NCBI GenBank assembly: GCA_964036295.1
Contig: OZ038462.1
Span: 689,501 to 753,500 of the forward strand
Length of the DNA stretch: 64,000 nucleotides
Direction of reading: 5' to 3'
Origin: Plumapathes pennacea
Taxonomy: Eukaryota > Cnidaria > Anthozoa > Antipatharia > Myriopathidae
In this document: one piece after another, positions 34,401 to 46,895 of the stretch
How the letters are laid out: every line of letters begins with the position of its first letter
How positions within the stretch are numbered: the stretch's first letter is position 1
Notes under the pieces: model-generated
What the model saw: only the letters and a program-made list of their open reading frames with translations
What the model was told of the DNA's origin: nothing
Databases searched by the model: none
Made by a program: the position numbers and the translations under genes

Positions 34401-37400
34401 GTTTTCACTTACTGAAGATTGCTGTGTATTGTCATCGCCCAATTTTCGTCTTGCTGAAGCCAAACGAGAAAAAAATCCTTGCACTTGAGTTCCAGAAAGC
34501 CACTCTTCGCGGGAAAAAAGTCTCTTATTTCCTGTTGTCTTTGCGTTTCGCATATCCCTCGAGACTTGATTGGCATTTACTTTCTGACCCGTTTTCTCGC
34601 CCAAGTCAAACTTCAAAGTTAGGTACTCTCTTACATTCTGGGAAAAGTGTGTTTTTCCTCCGCGGCTTTTATGCAAGGCCCAACCCATCTTGAGCTCCTC
34701 TTCAATGACCTCACTCCCCTTTGCGCCATCAATTTGATTTGTATTAATCTGGCTCGTTTCTGTTTGTACCGTAGTGAACATGCGGGCCCAATCTTTCCTA
34801 ATATTGTCGTACACACTGCATTTTGTATATGCCTCCACGTCATGCTCTCCTACATCAAGATGCAGTTCCAGGTCAGTAAAAGCACCAAAAGATCTCTTGC
34901 ATCTGGGTTCGGGGCAAAAAAATGGCTGATTGTCGTCATTTGATCTCACGCGATCGGGCTTGAGGACTCGGCTTTGTTGCACGTCAAAAAAGTTTACCAT
35001 TGTAGATAGGTTGGTGGGTCCTTGGCTTTTAACGCAAAGTTCTGCATATGGTATAAGTTTTCCGGAGCCAACGCCATAAGAACGCCAACCACGCACACCT
35101 TTATCTTCGTAGCAGAAGTTGTGGAGCTTGCTAAAACCTTCAATTCTGTTTACTTCGGCCGTCTTATTTGCCACGTTAATGACGCACACCGATGCGGTAG
35201 TCCCTCTGACTGGCCTTTCTTGGAGTGCAGTGTGCATGTCGCTTGCACTGAGAATGTCGTGCCCTTCGTTACAGTACGTGCGCAGTGCCGCCTTCAGTGG
35301 ACATAGGATTCGATCGCATATGTCCTTGCCGTGTTGTGGCTCCGAATGATCTAAGCGTTGAACTTTAATGCCAACCCGCTTACCAACATCTCCCAGCGAT
35401 GAAAGAAGAAGGTTGTTGTGATAACATCCCGCCTCATCCGATCTCAGCCGTACACTGCGAATTGACGGGTTCTTGGACTTCAGGTGTGTCAAAAGATCCT
35501 CTACTATAGATGCTACTGAGAACCAATCTTGAGTGCAGGAGTCAAACAAATGGGCGAATGACTCGACCTCTGTGTCTTGCTTGTTCCTTCCTTTTGAGAT
35601 GACGCTGCTTATGTGCCAGCTAAGACCACGCTTCCCAAACCACTCCGACTGCTTTTCCCTGAATCTTAGCTGTTGAAATTTCATTGCCCAATCCATGACG
35701 ACGATGGCTTCAGAATCATCTATGTCTCGAAGAGCATCTTGTTTGGCCATGTCTTGGTTAACGGATCTCAGGATGTGGGCTTTCCACTCTAAGATACTTG
35801 TTTTAGCCTTTCCAAAATCATATGTTAGATCTTGTTTCTGATCATCACTGTAAAAGGACAAACCACTACTTTCTATGTGGCTCTTGATATCATCCAGTAC
35901 GTTTCTGAGGAGTGCGCACTGTTCACAGAAGTCGTTGTGTGTGTGGGTACACTTGACGTAAAAATCCGCATCATTCGGATCACTCAGAGCAAAATAGCAG
36001 CAATGATCAGGAGACACATTCTCGATATCCTTGCAGTGAGCTGAATATTCCGTTTTGAGATACTGCTTTCCCTCTTTTAGACTTCGTTTTGTCTTGTCAC
36101 ACCATGAAGCCTTCGCCCCACATGTTTGAAGCTCCTTTACGATTCTTTCCAGAGACTCAAACCCCGCTGCCCCATCTGTAGCGATATTATCCAAGCCTTG
36201 AAGCGACTTTCGTTGTGATGCCTCCCTGACTTCTAGAATCTTAAAAAGAGTCCTGCGGCTCAGAGGCGTGAAGTGCTCCTCAGTACAGTACAATAAATAC
36301 TGTTGGATCATAGTTGAGCGCGTCACGGTGCGCACAACGTTTGGCATAGAGATGCTTTCTCCGCTGTCAAGCTTGAGTACCCTAGTACCATATGCAACGT
36401 CTTGGTAGAAGTAGGGCCTATTGATGAAATCAATGAAATGATCCACTTTCTCTATCGGGAGACGAACGCGGTGATAGAGAGGTTTCTCACACGGGACTCC
36501 AGGGCCTTGCGCAGTGGCATGCTTGCGTGCTTGCTTGATCTGCCATCGAGTAAGGTTTTCATATGGCTCGTGAAGCTGTATTAGTTTTTCAGCAGAGAAT
36601 CTATAGACGTAGATGCTCAAAATCTGAATTTTCACATTCTTGGAAGGTGCATCTCTGTAGGCTGTCATAAGAGCCACAAGTTCTCCACTTGGAGTGCCCT
36701 GGTCGGTGATGACGGATTGGCAAACAGACTTCAGTAGCTCCTCTCCTGCATTTGGGGCAATAACTTTACACACAATGCGACAACCCTCTAAGGCCTGCTT
36801 TTGACGCTCAGTTTGTTCTGCTTTGCTTGATCCCCCCATAGTATTCTTTAAACGACTGTCGACCTGTGAAAAGTTGACACCAGCATCCGCACTCAGCTTT
36901 GACATACTCTCATTGTAAACACCAAGGATAGCTTCATCTTTAGCGTTTGTTTCATCTTCTTGTGCGCCTCTCCCGAAACAGTGACTTCCACTCCACGCAC
37001 TCGGCGACCAATCGGCATCTGAAGCAGATAAGGGTGTTGGTAGAGGAGTAAAAAGCTCTTCGTTCACTGAAGCCAAGGTTGGTTTCCTGAGTTCAAAATA
37101 AGACAAATGAATTTCATATAAAAACAGTTGCGGCTAAGGTAGGATATAGATATTTTATCTGATTTATAGGAGACGGAAAAAAATTAAGATAAAACTGAAC
37201 ACCACACCTTGCTCGGGGAACTTTATCACCACTGGCCCGCAAGTCATCATCATCAATGCTAGTGTCACTTGAATGTTCAGGTGATGCTAAGGGGAATGCA
37301 CTCAACATCCTTATGTGCTTCTTTCGACATGTTGAACAAATAGCTGTTTCGTAACAGAAGAAAAGTTATAATTAGGATACATCTTATTGTATATGTCCCT

Positions 37401-40250
37401 TGCCACTCCAGTATAGAGACTCTATTTTGGCTAATATTTCTTTTAAGATTTGTTTTCGGTAAATATATTAAGGAGAAGCACAATAATATTTTCTCAAACC
37501 CAGTACTCATGTTTTTCCAACCCTTGCAAAAGCCCGGGGGTGCACTCCCATATATGGGCTATACGGAGATTTGCCACTCAACAGGGTATACATTTCGCCT
37601 CTCCGACTCTGAAACAGGGTACAAACCACCGTTTGTCTCTGAGCAGGGTATACTTTTCGTTCAGTCTGGCTCTGAAACAGGGCTGATATTTCTTCCTGCC
37701 AGAATCTTTGATGATTTATAGTCGAGTCTGCCGCTACAAAACAGCCCTGAACTGTTGCTTTAAATCACGCAACACACGCCACACGCTTTATTCAAGCACA
37801 CCGTTTCCGATGCCTTTAGTCTGGAACAGGGTATCTATTTTCAACAGGGTCAGGGTCACAGGGGCTCAGTGGCACACCTCAATACTAAATTTAAGGAAGT
37901 CCCCTCCCCCCCGGGGGGGGGGGGGGCGCAAAAGCAAGCTCCATACTTACCACTATTCAGTGAGCTATCAATTATACATATAAATAAGATGTGAAATTAC
38001 TGTACTGACACAGATGAGAGTTCAGATTTCAGATTACTACAATTCAGCTTATAAGGTTTCTGTTTGAACGTTACTTTAACTTACGTGATCCGATTTTTAC
38101 GACGTAGCCATACATCTGATGTATCTCCTTCGCGAAGGAAAGACCAATGACATCGCGGCTATTTATTTTCTTTGAGGTTCCTGTATGTGCTGGATGCTGA
38201 CAGGATCGAAGAGGCCTCCAGAAACGCCCAAGGTCAAAGCGGTGGCGGGGACAAACCCGTGCTGCTTTTAACCTTTTCTTAGAAATATCAAAGATGCCCG
38301 CCCTTGCCAAAATAACTTCATACTCTTCCAAGCCTGACCGCGATAAGTGACAGGTCTTCAAATGCTGGCTAATGTCTTCACGACACTCTAGCAAATAAAC
38401 CACTTCGGTTCTGCCACGTGCGGAGCCACAAGCAATAGAACTGGTATTTGGAAAAGCCGAGAACAAGCATTCGGAGGACATACCGTACGTACTGAAGTAC
38501 ACAATTACATTCAGGTTTGACCAGCGGCTCATTCGAACAGGTCCCGCAGAAAAAGAAATCGATTATCGCCCGGCAAATGTTAATTTTTTCTGTTGTCCTT
38601 ATTTCTCTTTCAACAACTGAACAACAAGTGAACACTAGTTAAACTCGGGATCATTTGCCAACTCGTTTTCATATTCTAAAAAATAATACTCGTCCGGCAA
38701 CAAACGTCAATCAAAAGGCCGAGGTGAAACATGAGCTCTACATTCAGCAGCGCGTAAACTCCGTTCGCACAGATAACATCGTTACTGTTGACCGATACAT
38801 CTGCAAACAGCTTACTATGCATCAAATTTGAATACTCCTATGAAAAATAGCTTCAACTGGATAAGCTGTTTTCGCAAAACCAAACTACTGCTTGACACTT
38901 TTTATTCGAGTCACCTTGGAGCGACAACGGCAAGTGCAACTCAACTTCACAGTGTCACGAACGGTAAATTATTTCGTTAGTTCTATTCTGTATTCATAGG
39001 ATGGTTTTACTTTTACTCACGACTGGTTTAGTTACATTTTAGAACCCTCAGCCAGTCATTTGAACCAGATATCAATGGACTGTTTTGATTGCGGTGCTGT
39101 GAGACCGAGTGTAATTTTGCCGGGATTATTTACCTCGTTAAACGGCCAAAAGGTCTGTGCCGACAAATGTTTTACTTGAATCCTGTAGACTAACTCTATG
39201 TTGTTTAACATCAATGAGTGTAGTGTTTCGGACTGGTGCCACTTTCGAGAAAATAATTTTCAAAAGCGGCCACCATCGTGAGCGGTCGAAGCATCAGCGG
39301 AGTTCGGTGTAAATATATTTAAATTTAACGGATTGTTTCCTACGTTTTTTAAAGTTTGTTTCATTTGGTAAATTGTATAGGAATTTATCTCCATTTTGGT
39401 GGTAGTGTTTAATAGAATGGCGTCCGTTAGGCGTCCTAGTGATTTTTTGAAATCTTGATATTTTTCCAAATTTCCAACTCCGATTTCAGCCGTTTACCGG
39501 CGCAAACTTTGAGAGACGAAATTTTGGAAAAGAAAAATTTTCAAGGCAATCAAACTACATTTTTGGAAATAGATCAGGAAGGTCTACTTATGGGAGGAAT
39601 ATAAGCGGAATGTATGATTTGACCCAGAGCGCATTGGTCGGTTCTTACGTGCACAGCCTCTTAATTAGTTTTCCGATTTCTTCTTTCTGACGTCTGATCA
39701 AAACCAGGAAGCAACATACCAGTTTCCCTTTTACATCCAAACGAAAGCTGGAAATGGACGCAAGGAGTTGCGTCGTTGGGTTGGAGATGAAATTTATAAT
39801 GCTCCAATTACAAACGAAAATTGAAAATCGAGAACTAAGCAACATTCCCCAAGTGCGAGTGGCCAGTGATTATCATTTTTTATTTCTTACCTTAATGCTA
39901 TAATGATTGAAGTCTTTGCTAGACTTCAATCTGTCAGAGGAGTTGTATTTATCTGTGGCCAGTAGCTGACAGTCCGCGTCACCATTATCTTCATCAGGGA
40001 ATGCGGCGAAGTTGAACGAAAGACAGAGAGCGTTTTCCATGCAGCTAAACGTGCAGGACATAACGTCTTGCACTTTCACGGAAATGATCGATATAACATC
40101 CAGGATGGTGCTCGTATGTTTGACAAACTCAGCGTGTCTCTGCTTAGGGCCCCGATAGAAAACCTGATGATGTTGAGCGATGACTGTCACAACGAACATT
40201 ATCAGGAAGATAGCGAACACTAAAACTGAAATATTCGGCAGTCGCTTCAT
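31465..40250 (-). CDS. Secreted PAN-EGF-fibrinogen-like protein (skeletal-matrix type)
   Basis: Four exons in phase: 40250-39891, 32785-32662, 32560-32478, 32142-31465; 414 residues. Exon 1 has a signal/anchor segment ([19 protein letters not shown]) followed by a PAN/apple-like stretch with Cys pairs ([25 protein letters not shown]). Exon 2 is a single EGF domain ([12 protein letters not shown] ... [12 protein letters not shown]). Exon 3 is a linker ([20 protein letters not shown]). Exon 4 is a fibrinogen-C/intelectin-like domain starting [18 protein letters not shown], with [16 protein letters not shown] near its end. The arrangement resembles coral skeletal organic matrix proteins (the USOMP5 type) and other cnidarian fibrinogen-related lectins. 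A secreted glycan- or matrix-binding role is an inference. Intron 1 is 7.1 kb, 6.7 kb of it a transposon in the same orientation. A foldback repeat sits about 95 bp upstream of the ATG. Confidence 0.85.
32961..33926 (+). repeat. Transposon left terminal inverted repeat
   Basis: Matches the reverse complement of 38694-39660 with only scattered single-base or short differences visible by eye. Similarity stops after GTTTGTTGCCGG. An open frame 33152-33361 reads inward. Confidence 0.92.
34131..38532 (-). CDS. Transposase-like protein of the TTAA element (~1,179 aa)
   Basis: Three exons in phase: 38532-38085, 37343-37208 and 37086-34131. Exon 1 has an inner [12 protein letters not shown]...C..P.H motif, probably zinc-binding. 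Exon 2 starts with a CSTCRKKH knuckle and has an acidic linker. The large exon 3 has an RNase H-like series of acidic motifs: [20 protein letters not shown], then [14 protein letters not shown], then [12 protein letters not shown]. It also has a C2H2-like finger ([13 protein letters not shown] ... LHLDVGEH) at the two-thirds point. The D...SD..G.Y/QY...HGK..CD pattern recalls a widespread group of animal DDE-type proteins, and the candidate catalytic residues are inferred from that resemblance. The frame is intact, so the element may be autonomous. The donor at 38084 (C|GTAAGT) and acceptors at 37344 and 37087 were chosen by phase. The start at 38532 is the first ATG in frame; an earlier one cannot be excluded. 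Confidence 0.8.
37530..37926. repeat. Second copy of the G-run repeat, nested in the transposon
   Basis: From CCCGGGGGTGCACTCCC to CCCCTCCCCCCCGGGGGGGGG, with TCTGAAACAGGG motifs inside. It lies between the first two exons of the transposase gene and belongs to the same family as 27226-27545. Confidence 0.65.
38694..39660 (-). repeat. Transposon right terminal inverted repeat
   Basis: Inverted partner of 32961-33926. It ends ...CGTGCACAGCCTC and is followed by TTAA. The same 69-codon frame is present at 39469-39260 on the minus strand. Confidence 0.92.
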
Positions 40251-40345
40251 GACTGTTGATCATACAGAATCCTAGGACAGTTTCTGCAGCCCAGTCGAAT
40301 TCTAACTTTTTCCCGTAAATTATTGATAGGGTACGGACGTGCGTG

Positions 40346-40490
40346 CTAAACAATAAACTACTTTTGGCTTCGGAAATATGCACGGATAATTGTCCGAGGA
40401 TTTTATCTGTACCGAGAAGAGGAACAGGTAATGTCCAAGGACAATTATCCGTGCATATTTCCGAAGCCAAAAGTAGTTTATTGTCTTTAT
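40346..40490. repeat. Foldback repeat, copy 2, at the matrix-protein promoter
   Basis: Arms AACAATAAACTACTTTTGGC and its inverse enclose TGCACGGATAATTGTCCGAGG and its inverse. It is a shorter version of the copy at 29139-29335 and lies 95 bp upstream of the start codon of the PAN-EGF-fibrinogen gene. Confidence 0.85.
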
Positions 40491-42061
40491 TATCCTTCAA
40501 CTATTTCCTCTCACAGCGCAAATAATGGCGCAAGGACTGTGAAGCTTTTTGGTCCTTTCCGGAACTGCTTTTTCGACAAATGAATTGATGTCCTCCAGCT
40601 CCTCGATAGTCATCTCGTAATGTTTTTTTGGGATTAATATATAAAACTGTGTTCGGATATTGCCCATAAACAGCGATAGTTCGCCAGGCGGGGGTTATGC
40701 GCTGATAACGTCCGCTCGTGAGCGGACGTTATTCGGTCACGTGTCACGATTCCACCAATCACGCGCGGGAGGAAATATTTGATGGGTCATAAATAGCGTT
40801 GGCACTTAGCGAAAGCTACAACTAGTTTTAGAAATATATGTTACATTTCATTTCGAAATGACTATTTGTTTACAGAGTAAAGCTTTTGTCTCCATCGACG
40901 ATCAATAACAGCTTTGTCTTTAGTGGCCGAATGTTTACGATTCTGCTCAAAGTCTCATCAAAGACTCCTCTTCCTGCGCGGAAGAATTAATAAAATAACA
41001 ATAACATAACAATCGCCTTTATTGGTTTATAATGTTTTGTACATAGTTAATGAAATTGAGAGCCAAAGCCAGAGGCTTAAGTGGCATAGGCTTGAAAGAA
41101 TCTCTATAGTGAAAAATACTGCTGTAGGACATTGGGAATGGTGGCAAATCAATATAAGGCAATAAAATTAGGCTTAAGAAAGTGTAACTGACAAATTGAA
41201 TAACAGTAACAAAGAAATAATAATAAATAATACATAAATATAAGTAACAGGTTAATAGAACATGAAAAATGCAAGGTGCCATGAGAACATACAGGGATAG
41301 GGTAGGGATAAAGTGCTACAATACAAGAGAAATGTGCTATGCACCATTCATAAATTATTGGTCTAATACACGAGCATATATTATACAGTACATTATTACT
41401 ATAAATACAATTAACCAGAAGTACATGCATAAAATATATATGTATATAATTATTAAATGCATTTCTACATGCATACATATTAGTTAGTAAAGGGAACTAG
41501 TCAATGAGGTAAAGGAAATATGGCTTTAATAACCTCTTGTAGTTGAATTGTTTCAACGACTGGCGAATTGGAAGTGAAATGGAATTCCATGCATGTTTCA
41601 TGGTGCCCCGTCAAGTATAACCAAGATAGAGTCGCGCGGTCTACATTTTTATAATTTCCTTTGTACACTGCTTTTTCCAATGTTTGCCTGACAGTTTGAA
41701 GACAAAGAATTTAATTTTGCGATCTTTCTGTGACTTCTTACTTGCCCAAACCGAATTTTGTCTTCTGCTCATAATTTATAGGAAATTTCAGCCCGGTTAC
41801 CGAGATAAAGAAGAAGTTGCGCATTAAAAATCTGGGAAATGAATGAAATGTGACCTCTTATAATCTTTTAACACTGGGCCAATCAAGCAGGCTACAAGAT
41901 GCTGACACGTCCATGTTTTATTAGCTTACTGCTCAATGTTCAAGCATACAGTGGTGTAGGCTTGAAACTTCAAAATCTAAAACAACTACTCTAACTGCTA
42001 TCACTTCATGGTTTAGCCGTGTATCGCCCATGTGTCATCACGTGACCTTGTTGTAGAGTGT
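40491..42061. other. Intergenic, nothing coding recognised
   Basis: 40500-40800 is the flank shared with the 29.3-29.6 kb repeat (GTTCGCCAGGCGGGGGTTAT, GATAACGTCCGCT). 41000-41490 is very AT-rich with short open frames in both directions and no motif. Confidence 0.45.
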
Positions 42062-44412
42062 TCAACAGTTTCCATTAGGCCAGTCGTCGTATTTCTTGTC
42101 CCAGGATTTCTCGGTTGCTGCGAAGCAACGCGCTGCGGCTCCGTCGCATTCACAGATCGCTCGCTCACACGGGTTGTTAGTGTCAGCTATAAATGTAAAG
42201 AGTGGCGTAATATAAGTATCAGTCAGGGCCTGGTTGTTCAAAGTTCGGTTAGGCTAATCCTGGATACGGTATAAAAGGGTCTAAACGTTTGTTGAATTTT
42301 TAGGCCTAAAACGAGGATTCGCTTACGGCACAACTTCCTTGATGTTGTATTTTTACTCTGTAAAAGAACATTTCTGGATAGTCTGTGTTCAAAACTGTGC
42401 AGTTTGTTGGCCAAGAGGTTGATATAATTCTTTCACTCCCAAGAGTGTTCAACTTCAATTTTCTCCTTCAGTTTCTCACCTGAGATATATCATACAGTAA
42501 GGAGAATTTGACTTTTGATACCTTGCTCAGATGGAATGTTAAATACTGTTCATACTATTCCCTCACCACAGCCAGTGCATCCCTTCCGGTCATACATGTC
42601 CAAGTAGATTTGCCACGGATACGAGCAGATCTTGTTGTCGTTGATGGATTTGTAGCAATGGTCGTGGATGTAACAGCACCTGTTGAGATTTTATCATCGA
42701 CCACAGTCAAGCATTTAGTTCTACGTCAGTATAGATCCCTGTTTAATATTTTGTTTTCCTTGGGCACGCCAACTATTCATACTGTGGCGGCCTGGGAAGA
42801 GAGCCGGACGGCGCATGAGCGAGGGAGAGGGGGGCTGGAAAAAGTAAGAGGGAGATTGAGAGTTGTTGATATTAAAGTATTCTGACTTACGAGCCACGTT
42901 ACATTCAATTGTATTTAGAGCACAAACCTGTCCGTGTCATCAACTGGCTCGCCTGTTCCTCCGAATCCACAGTAGCAGCCATAGTAATTGTAGTCCCACG
43001 CTGATTTGCTGGTAGCACATTCGATCATTCCTTTAAACTGGGCTATATTTCGCGTTTGCGGAATCAAACCTGGACAGTGAAACAAATGTCAAAGAGACGT
43101 TTTGTCTAGTAAGGTATGGGGTATTTATTAACGCTCCAGACATGGTTCGGCACTTTGTTGTCATTTTTAGGCCTGAAAATGAGACGTTTTTACTCACAAA
43201 ACGACTTCCTTGCTAGATTTTGAACCAGAACAAATTTCTTAGTTGGTCTTAGATCAAAATTCAGGGTAAGAATTTGGGTAAACCTGTGGGTCAGCTTAAT
43301 CGATCCCGTGTGACCTTTACTAAACCGGACCCGTAAAACTACACAACAAACAGAGAAATTATAAGACAACTGTCAAGAGCGTAGTGCGAACGAAAAAAAA
43401 AACTATCTTTCTTGACTTAGGTTCACTTGTAGTGGGGTGGTTTTCGGACGACTTTCAAATCCAAACCAGTGCCAATCACAAAGGTTGTCAGAAAACGCTC
43501 CTTTATTTACTGGACTGCGAACGAGAGACCAATCAGCACAGTGCGAGAAAACGCCATCGTCACTCAATTGTGTGTCGGGTTTTGCTCTTGACCCTGATTG
43601 GCCGATAATGCTAGCAAAACTTGTTTGGGCCAATCAGAAAACGCACCAGACGCAAAACCAAAGTTATCACAAATTCCTTTCGGAAGTCATCGAAAAACTG
43701 CTTCAGGAGGCCGAGGTTGCATGGCCGCGCGAGTGGTTCGCCTTCTGCTGCTTAGAATAATCTGTTAGGATTTGTTTGCAACACATTAAGAAATACATAT
43801 CTAAAAGTTGTTCGAGTCATCACCAAGGGAAACCCTATTCTCTTTCTTATTTTTTGACTTCCAAGAAACTTGTACCATGTCGGTTGGCACTTTGGTCCTC
43901 TACGGGAGCGGCGTTGGCATCCTTCAAGGAATAAAGGAACAATAGCAGTAAAAAACGAAGGTAAATCAAAGGAAATAAGTGACTTAATAGAACAACGGGC
44001 AGATCGACAAATTGGTCGCTGGATCGATATTATGTGGTAGATATATATAAATAAAGATAGATTCATATAGATACATAGATAGCTTGGCTGATTGATTGAT
44101 TGATTGATTGATTGATAATTGAAACATAGATATAGTAGATAGATAGATAGATAGATAGATAAACAGAAAAGATATAGCTTGAAAGATAGTTATAATATAC
44201 TCAAACACATCGCAGTGATAAAGTATGATTTCACTGTGTTTCTTTTGTTTTTGCTTTTTTATATTCAGAAAATATATTTGCTGTGGGTGGGGAGCAGCAG
44301 CAACGCAACCAGCCCAATAGAGGAACAGAGATCGTGGCAGCAAAACAGTTACCTTGCTGTACATCAAAGAATACCCAAAGAACAGAAGAGCAACAATGAT
44401 CAATCTCGCCAT
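42062..44412 (-). CDS. Secreted phospholipase A2, gene D
   Basis: Five exons: 44412-44353 (signal peptide, 20 codons), 43921-43876 (pro-segment, 46 nt), 43069-42928, 42679-42567 and 42186-42062; 161-residue precursor. Exon 3 has the Ca2+ loop [18 protein letters not shown]. Exon 4 has [11 protein letters not shown] with the intact His/Asp pair and following Tyr. Exon 5 has [11 protein letters not shown] with the second catalytic Asp, ending in a short tail and a final Cys. All splice phases (0, 1, 2, 1) match those of genes A, E and G. The gene is predicted to be a catalytically competent, secreted, Ca2+-dependent PLA2 with a cleaved pro-peptide. Intron 4 contains a degenerate copy of the TTAA MITE. 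Intron 1 contains GATT/GATA microsatellites. Confidence 0.92.
44086..44163 (+). repeat. TGAT and GATA tetranucleotide microsatellites
   Basis: (TGAT)n followed by (GATA)n with a short interruption, in intron 1 of PLA2 gene D. Confidence 0.9.
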
Positions 44413-46895
44413 TTTGTCTTCCTGGTGTCTTCTGGGGGAAAATCTCTCAATTGTTCGACACTAAAGTCGATTGAGGTAGGTAGTAAGGTCTGCCTGTCAT
44501 TACACTGCGTTAAATACCTTTATTTCAAGTGCTCTTAGGGTTTTTTTTTTCTTTTTTTTTTTTGAAAGGTATCACTTTTTAGTCACTTGAATATTAGCCA
44601 CTTCGGTCACTTGATGCATCCTGAGCGAAGGTTATTTTTTTATCGTAAAACGAAGACAGGTCCTTAAAGATACTTCCACTTACAAATCAACTCTATAGGA
44701 AACAAAGCTGTCTTGCACAAATTACCACACCCAACATCACATAAATTCAAGTCACACGTTTCGATTACTATCGAACGTAAACTGATATGCTCAGTACAAT
44801 TAGCATGCGCTATGATTCGCAACAGCAAAATACCTTTTTTTAGGATATGTTTTACTTCTCGACAATTCGGCGAGCATCGATTCAAATCATTACTTCACGT
44901 GTGCCATGGGAAAGCGTAATAAAACCGCAGGTGATAAAACAAAGCATAAAATGTTTACTTCACTACTGGTACAACTTATTTAAATGTTACAGCAATAATG
45001 TATTTACTTTCAAGTAGTCATTTTATGGAAACAAGTCACAACATGTGTTAATTGGAGTCGCGTAAACTTTGGGAAACTGAACACATGAAGCCGTTTTTGG
45101 ATGACTAATGTCGAAAGTAATCGTGCGTTTGCTTTTGTTTTGAGTACGTTTGCTATATACGCATTCCCGGCCAATCAAAAACAAGAAAAAAAAAAGGCTG
45201 ACTGCGATCTTCTCACTGAAGCAAGTGGCAATGGCGGTTTCTTGCACTGTTGATTAGTTTCTTCTTCAAAGTAAAACTAAACGCCAATTACTACACTGGC
45301 TTTTGATTGGCTGAAAGTGTGTTCTGTAATTGGTGGTGTAATACCGATAAATTTGTTTTTTGGTTTATGAAGGTCATCATAAAATCGCTCTAAACTTTCA
45401 GGTAAATAAAGCAATTCAATAGGGCCATATTTATATTCAATACGCTTAGGTTTCTCCGAAAAAACTCTTAGAGAACATTATGATGTTCGTATTATCATTT
45501 GCTTCTGTGTTTGAGCTTTTATTATTATCTACCGAAGCTAGTTTCATTCAACTTTCTCCTTAAGACAAGCGAAACACGGCATCACGATTCGCGAAAGTTC
45601 ATTGGGTCTTTAGTACTTGTTTTCACACAAAATCACTCGACGGATGAACTCATAGTGAGACAAAGCAAACGATTTTCCAAGTTTCTGTCACATGACTGAC
45701 GTCACTGCCTCGTGCGCTTTTCCCATAAGAAAATCCGATTATGTTGCTGTCCACGAAAACATGACTTTGAAAAAAAAAAAAACCCTTTCAACATTAAACC
45801 TAAAATGTAAGAGTCTTTAATGGAAGCAAGCACCACAGTGCAAACATTGCTTCCATTAAAACGTACTCGTCGAGAGGTTTCATTTGAGTGGCCACACCTT
45901 AGGTTTTTATATGAGAGTTTTTACAATTAGCCTAATACTGGATTTTAGGTCCATCGTAGGGAATAAAAGTTTAGTTTAGAACTCATTACTATGGACTGCC
46001 CCACTTAGTCTGCGCCGCAACCAAACTAAACACAAAGAACCTACTATGTAGTTCATAACCGTACAGTTCGTTGGCCGTGAGGTCGAGGGAATGCATTATA
46101 GACTCGAGCTTTGAGCAACCGGACCAAGAAGGATAAGCACGATTACGCCGATTTTGGATTAACGTTTTTGTCACATTTAAGCCTAAAACGAGAAAGTCTC
46201 GCTAAGAACGCGACTTTCGTGATTAGTTTTAAACTGAAAACGAGCCGGTTGTCTGTATTGTTTTCATATAAACACAATTCCTGCTGTTCGTTGACCATCG
46301 AGAGAAATAGTTTTATTTTTTATTGTTGTATTTATTTAGTTTAACTGAGCATTGAACATAACTAGCTGTCCTGGACGTAAGTATCTTTGGCAATGAAAGG
46401 GTTCAAAATGATTAATTTCATTTTTCTCCTGCACTGTTTCACCAAAGACACATAACACAGTGTGGAGAATTTGTCACTTGGTAGTTTGGTTTACTCAGAT
46501 AAAGCTGATTGGCCTATAAATTCTCGCTGCATCACTCATACATTTTTTTTTCTTGAATGGTTGGAAGAAATTGTATCATGAACTCAGGAGTGTTCTTCAG
46601 TTGTCCCGATTTCGGTGACGAAACACAATCATGCACTTTTTGAGCGGATGCGATCATTTATTGATTACAAAATGACACTGTTTGGAATTGGAAAATGTCG
46701 TTTAAGCATTTTTCACTTCATTTAACTGAAATGTTGTTGCTCCACATGTTCGCTTCTCACATATTTTGTGGGTTGTAGTGTTGATTTAGTGCAAGAGTAC
46801 TTATTGCCTAAAATCTACTCAAGCACTCAGGGAAAGCATTAAAATACGTTGCTTGCCTCAAAATACTTTACAGTTTTCCTGGATTTTAAGGAAAT
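44413..46895. other. Intergenic between divergent PLA2 D and E
   Basis: No supported gene. It holds copies of dispersed repeats: 45040-45260 (family also at 9.7, 21.5 and 43.5 kb), 45855-45910 (GTACTCGTCGAGAGGTTTCATTTGAGTGGCCACAC, also near 12.8 and 58.9 kb), 46150-46265 (TTTAAGCCTAAAACGAG, also near 42.3 and 43.1 kb) and an old TTAA-MITE at 46390-46620. Confidence 0.5.

Larger units (their letters stand above)
32961..39660 (-). mobile_element. 6.7-kb DNA transposon with ~966-bp inverted repeats
   Basis: The outer ends are GAGGCTGTGCACGTAAGAACC and its reverse complement, flanked by TTAA on both sides (32957-32960 and 39661-39664). The TIRs are about 966 bp each and near-identical by eye: 32961-33926 and 38694-39660. 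Both contain the same 69-codon open frame pointing inward. The interior carries a three-exon gene on the minus strand (34131-38532) and a nested repeat at 37530-37926. On the plus strand just inside the left TIR lies a TATA-like GATATATAAAAG (33931-33942). TTAA duplications are known for piggyBac and Kolobok elements. The ends are not the CCC type of piggyBac, so I leave the superfamily open. Long, nearly identical TIRs and an intact gene argue for recent insertion. Confidence 0.93.

Noticed and set aside
41019-41487. AT-rich open frames on both strands
   Set aside because: No motif, no splice context, and overlapping opposing frames; ordinary AT-rich sequence.
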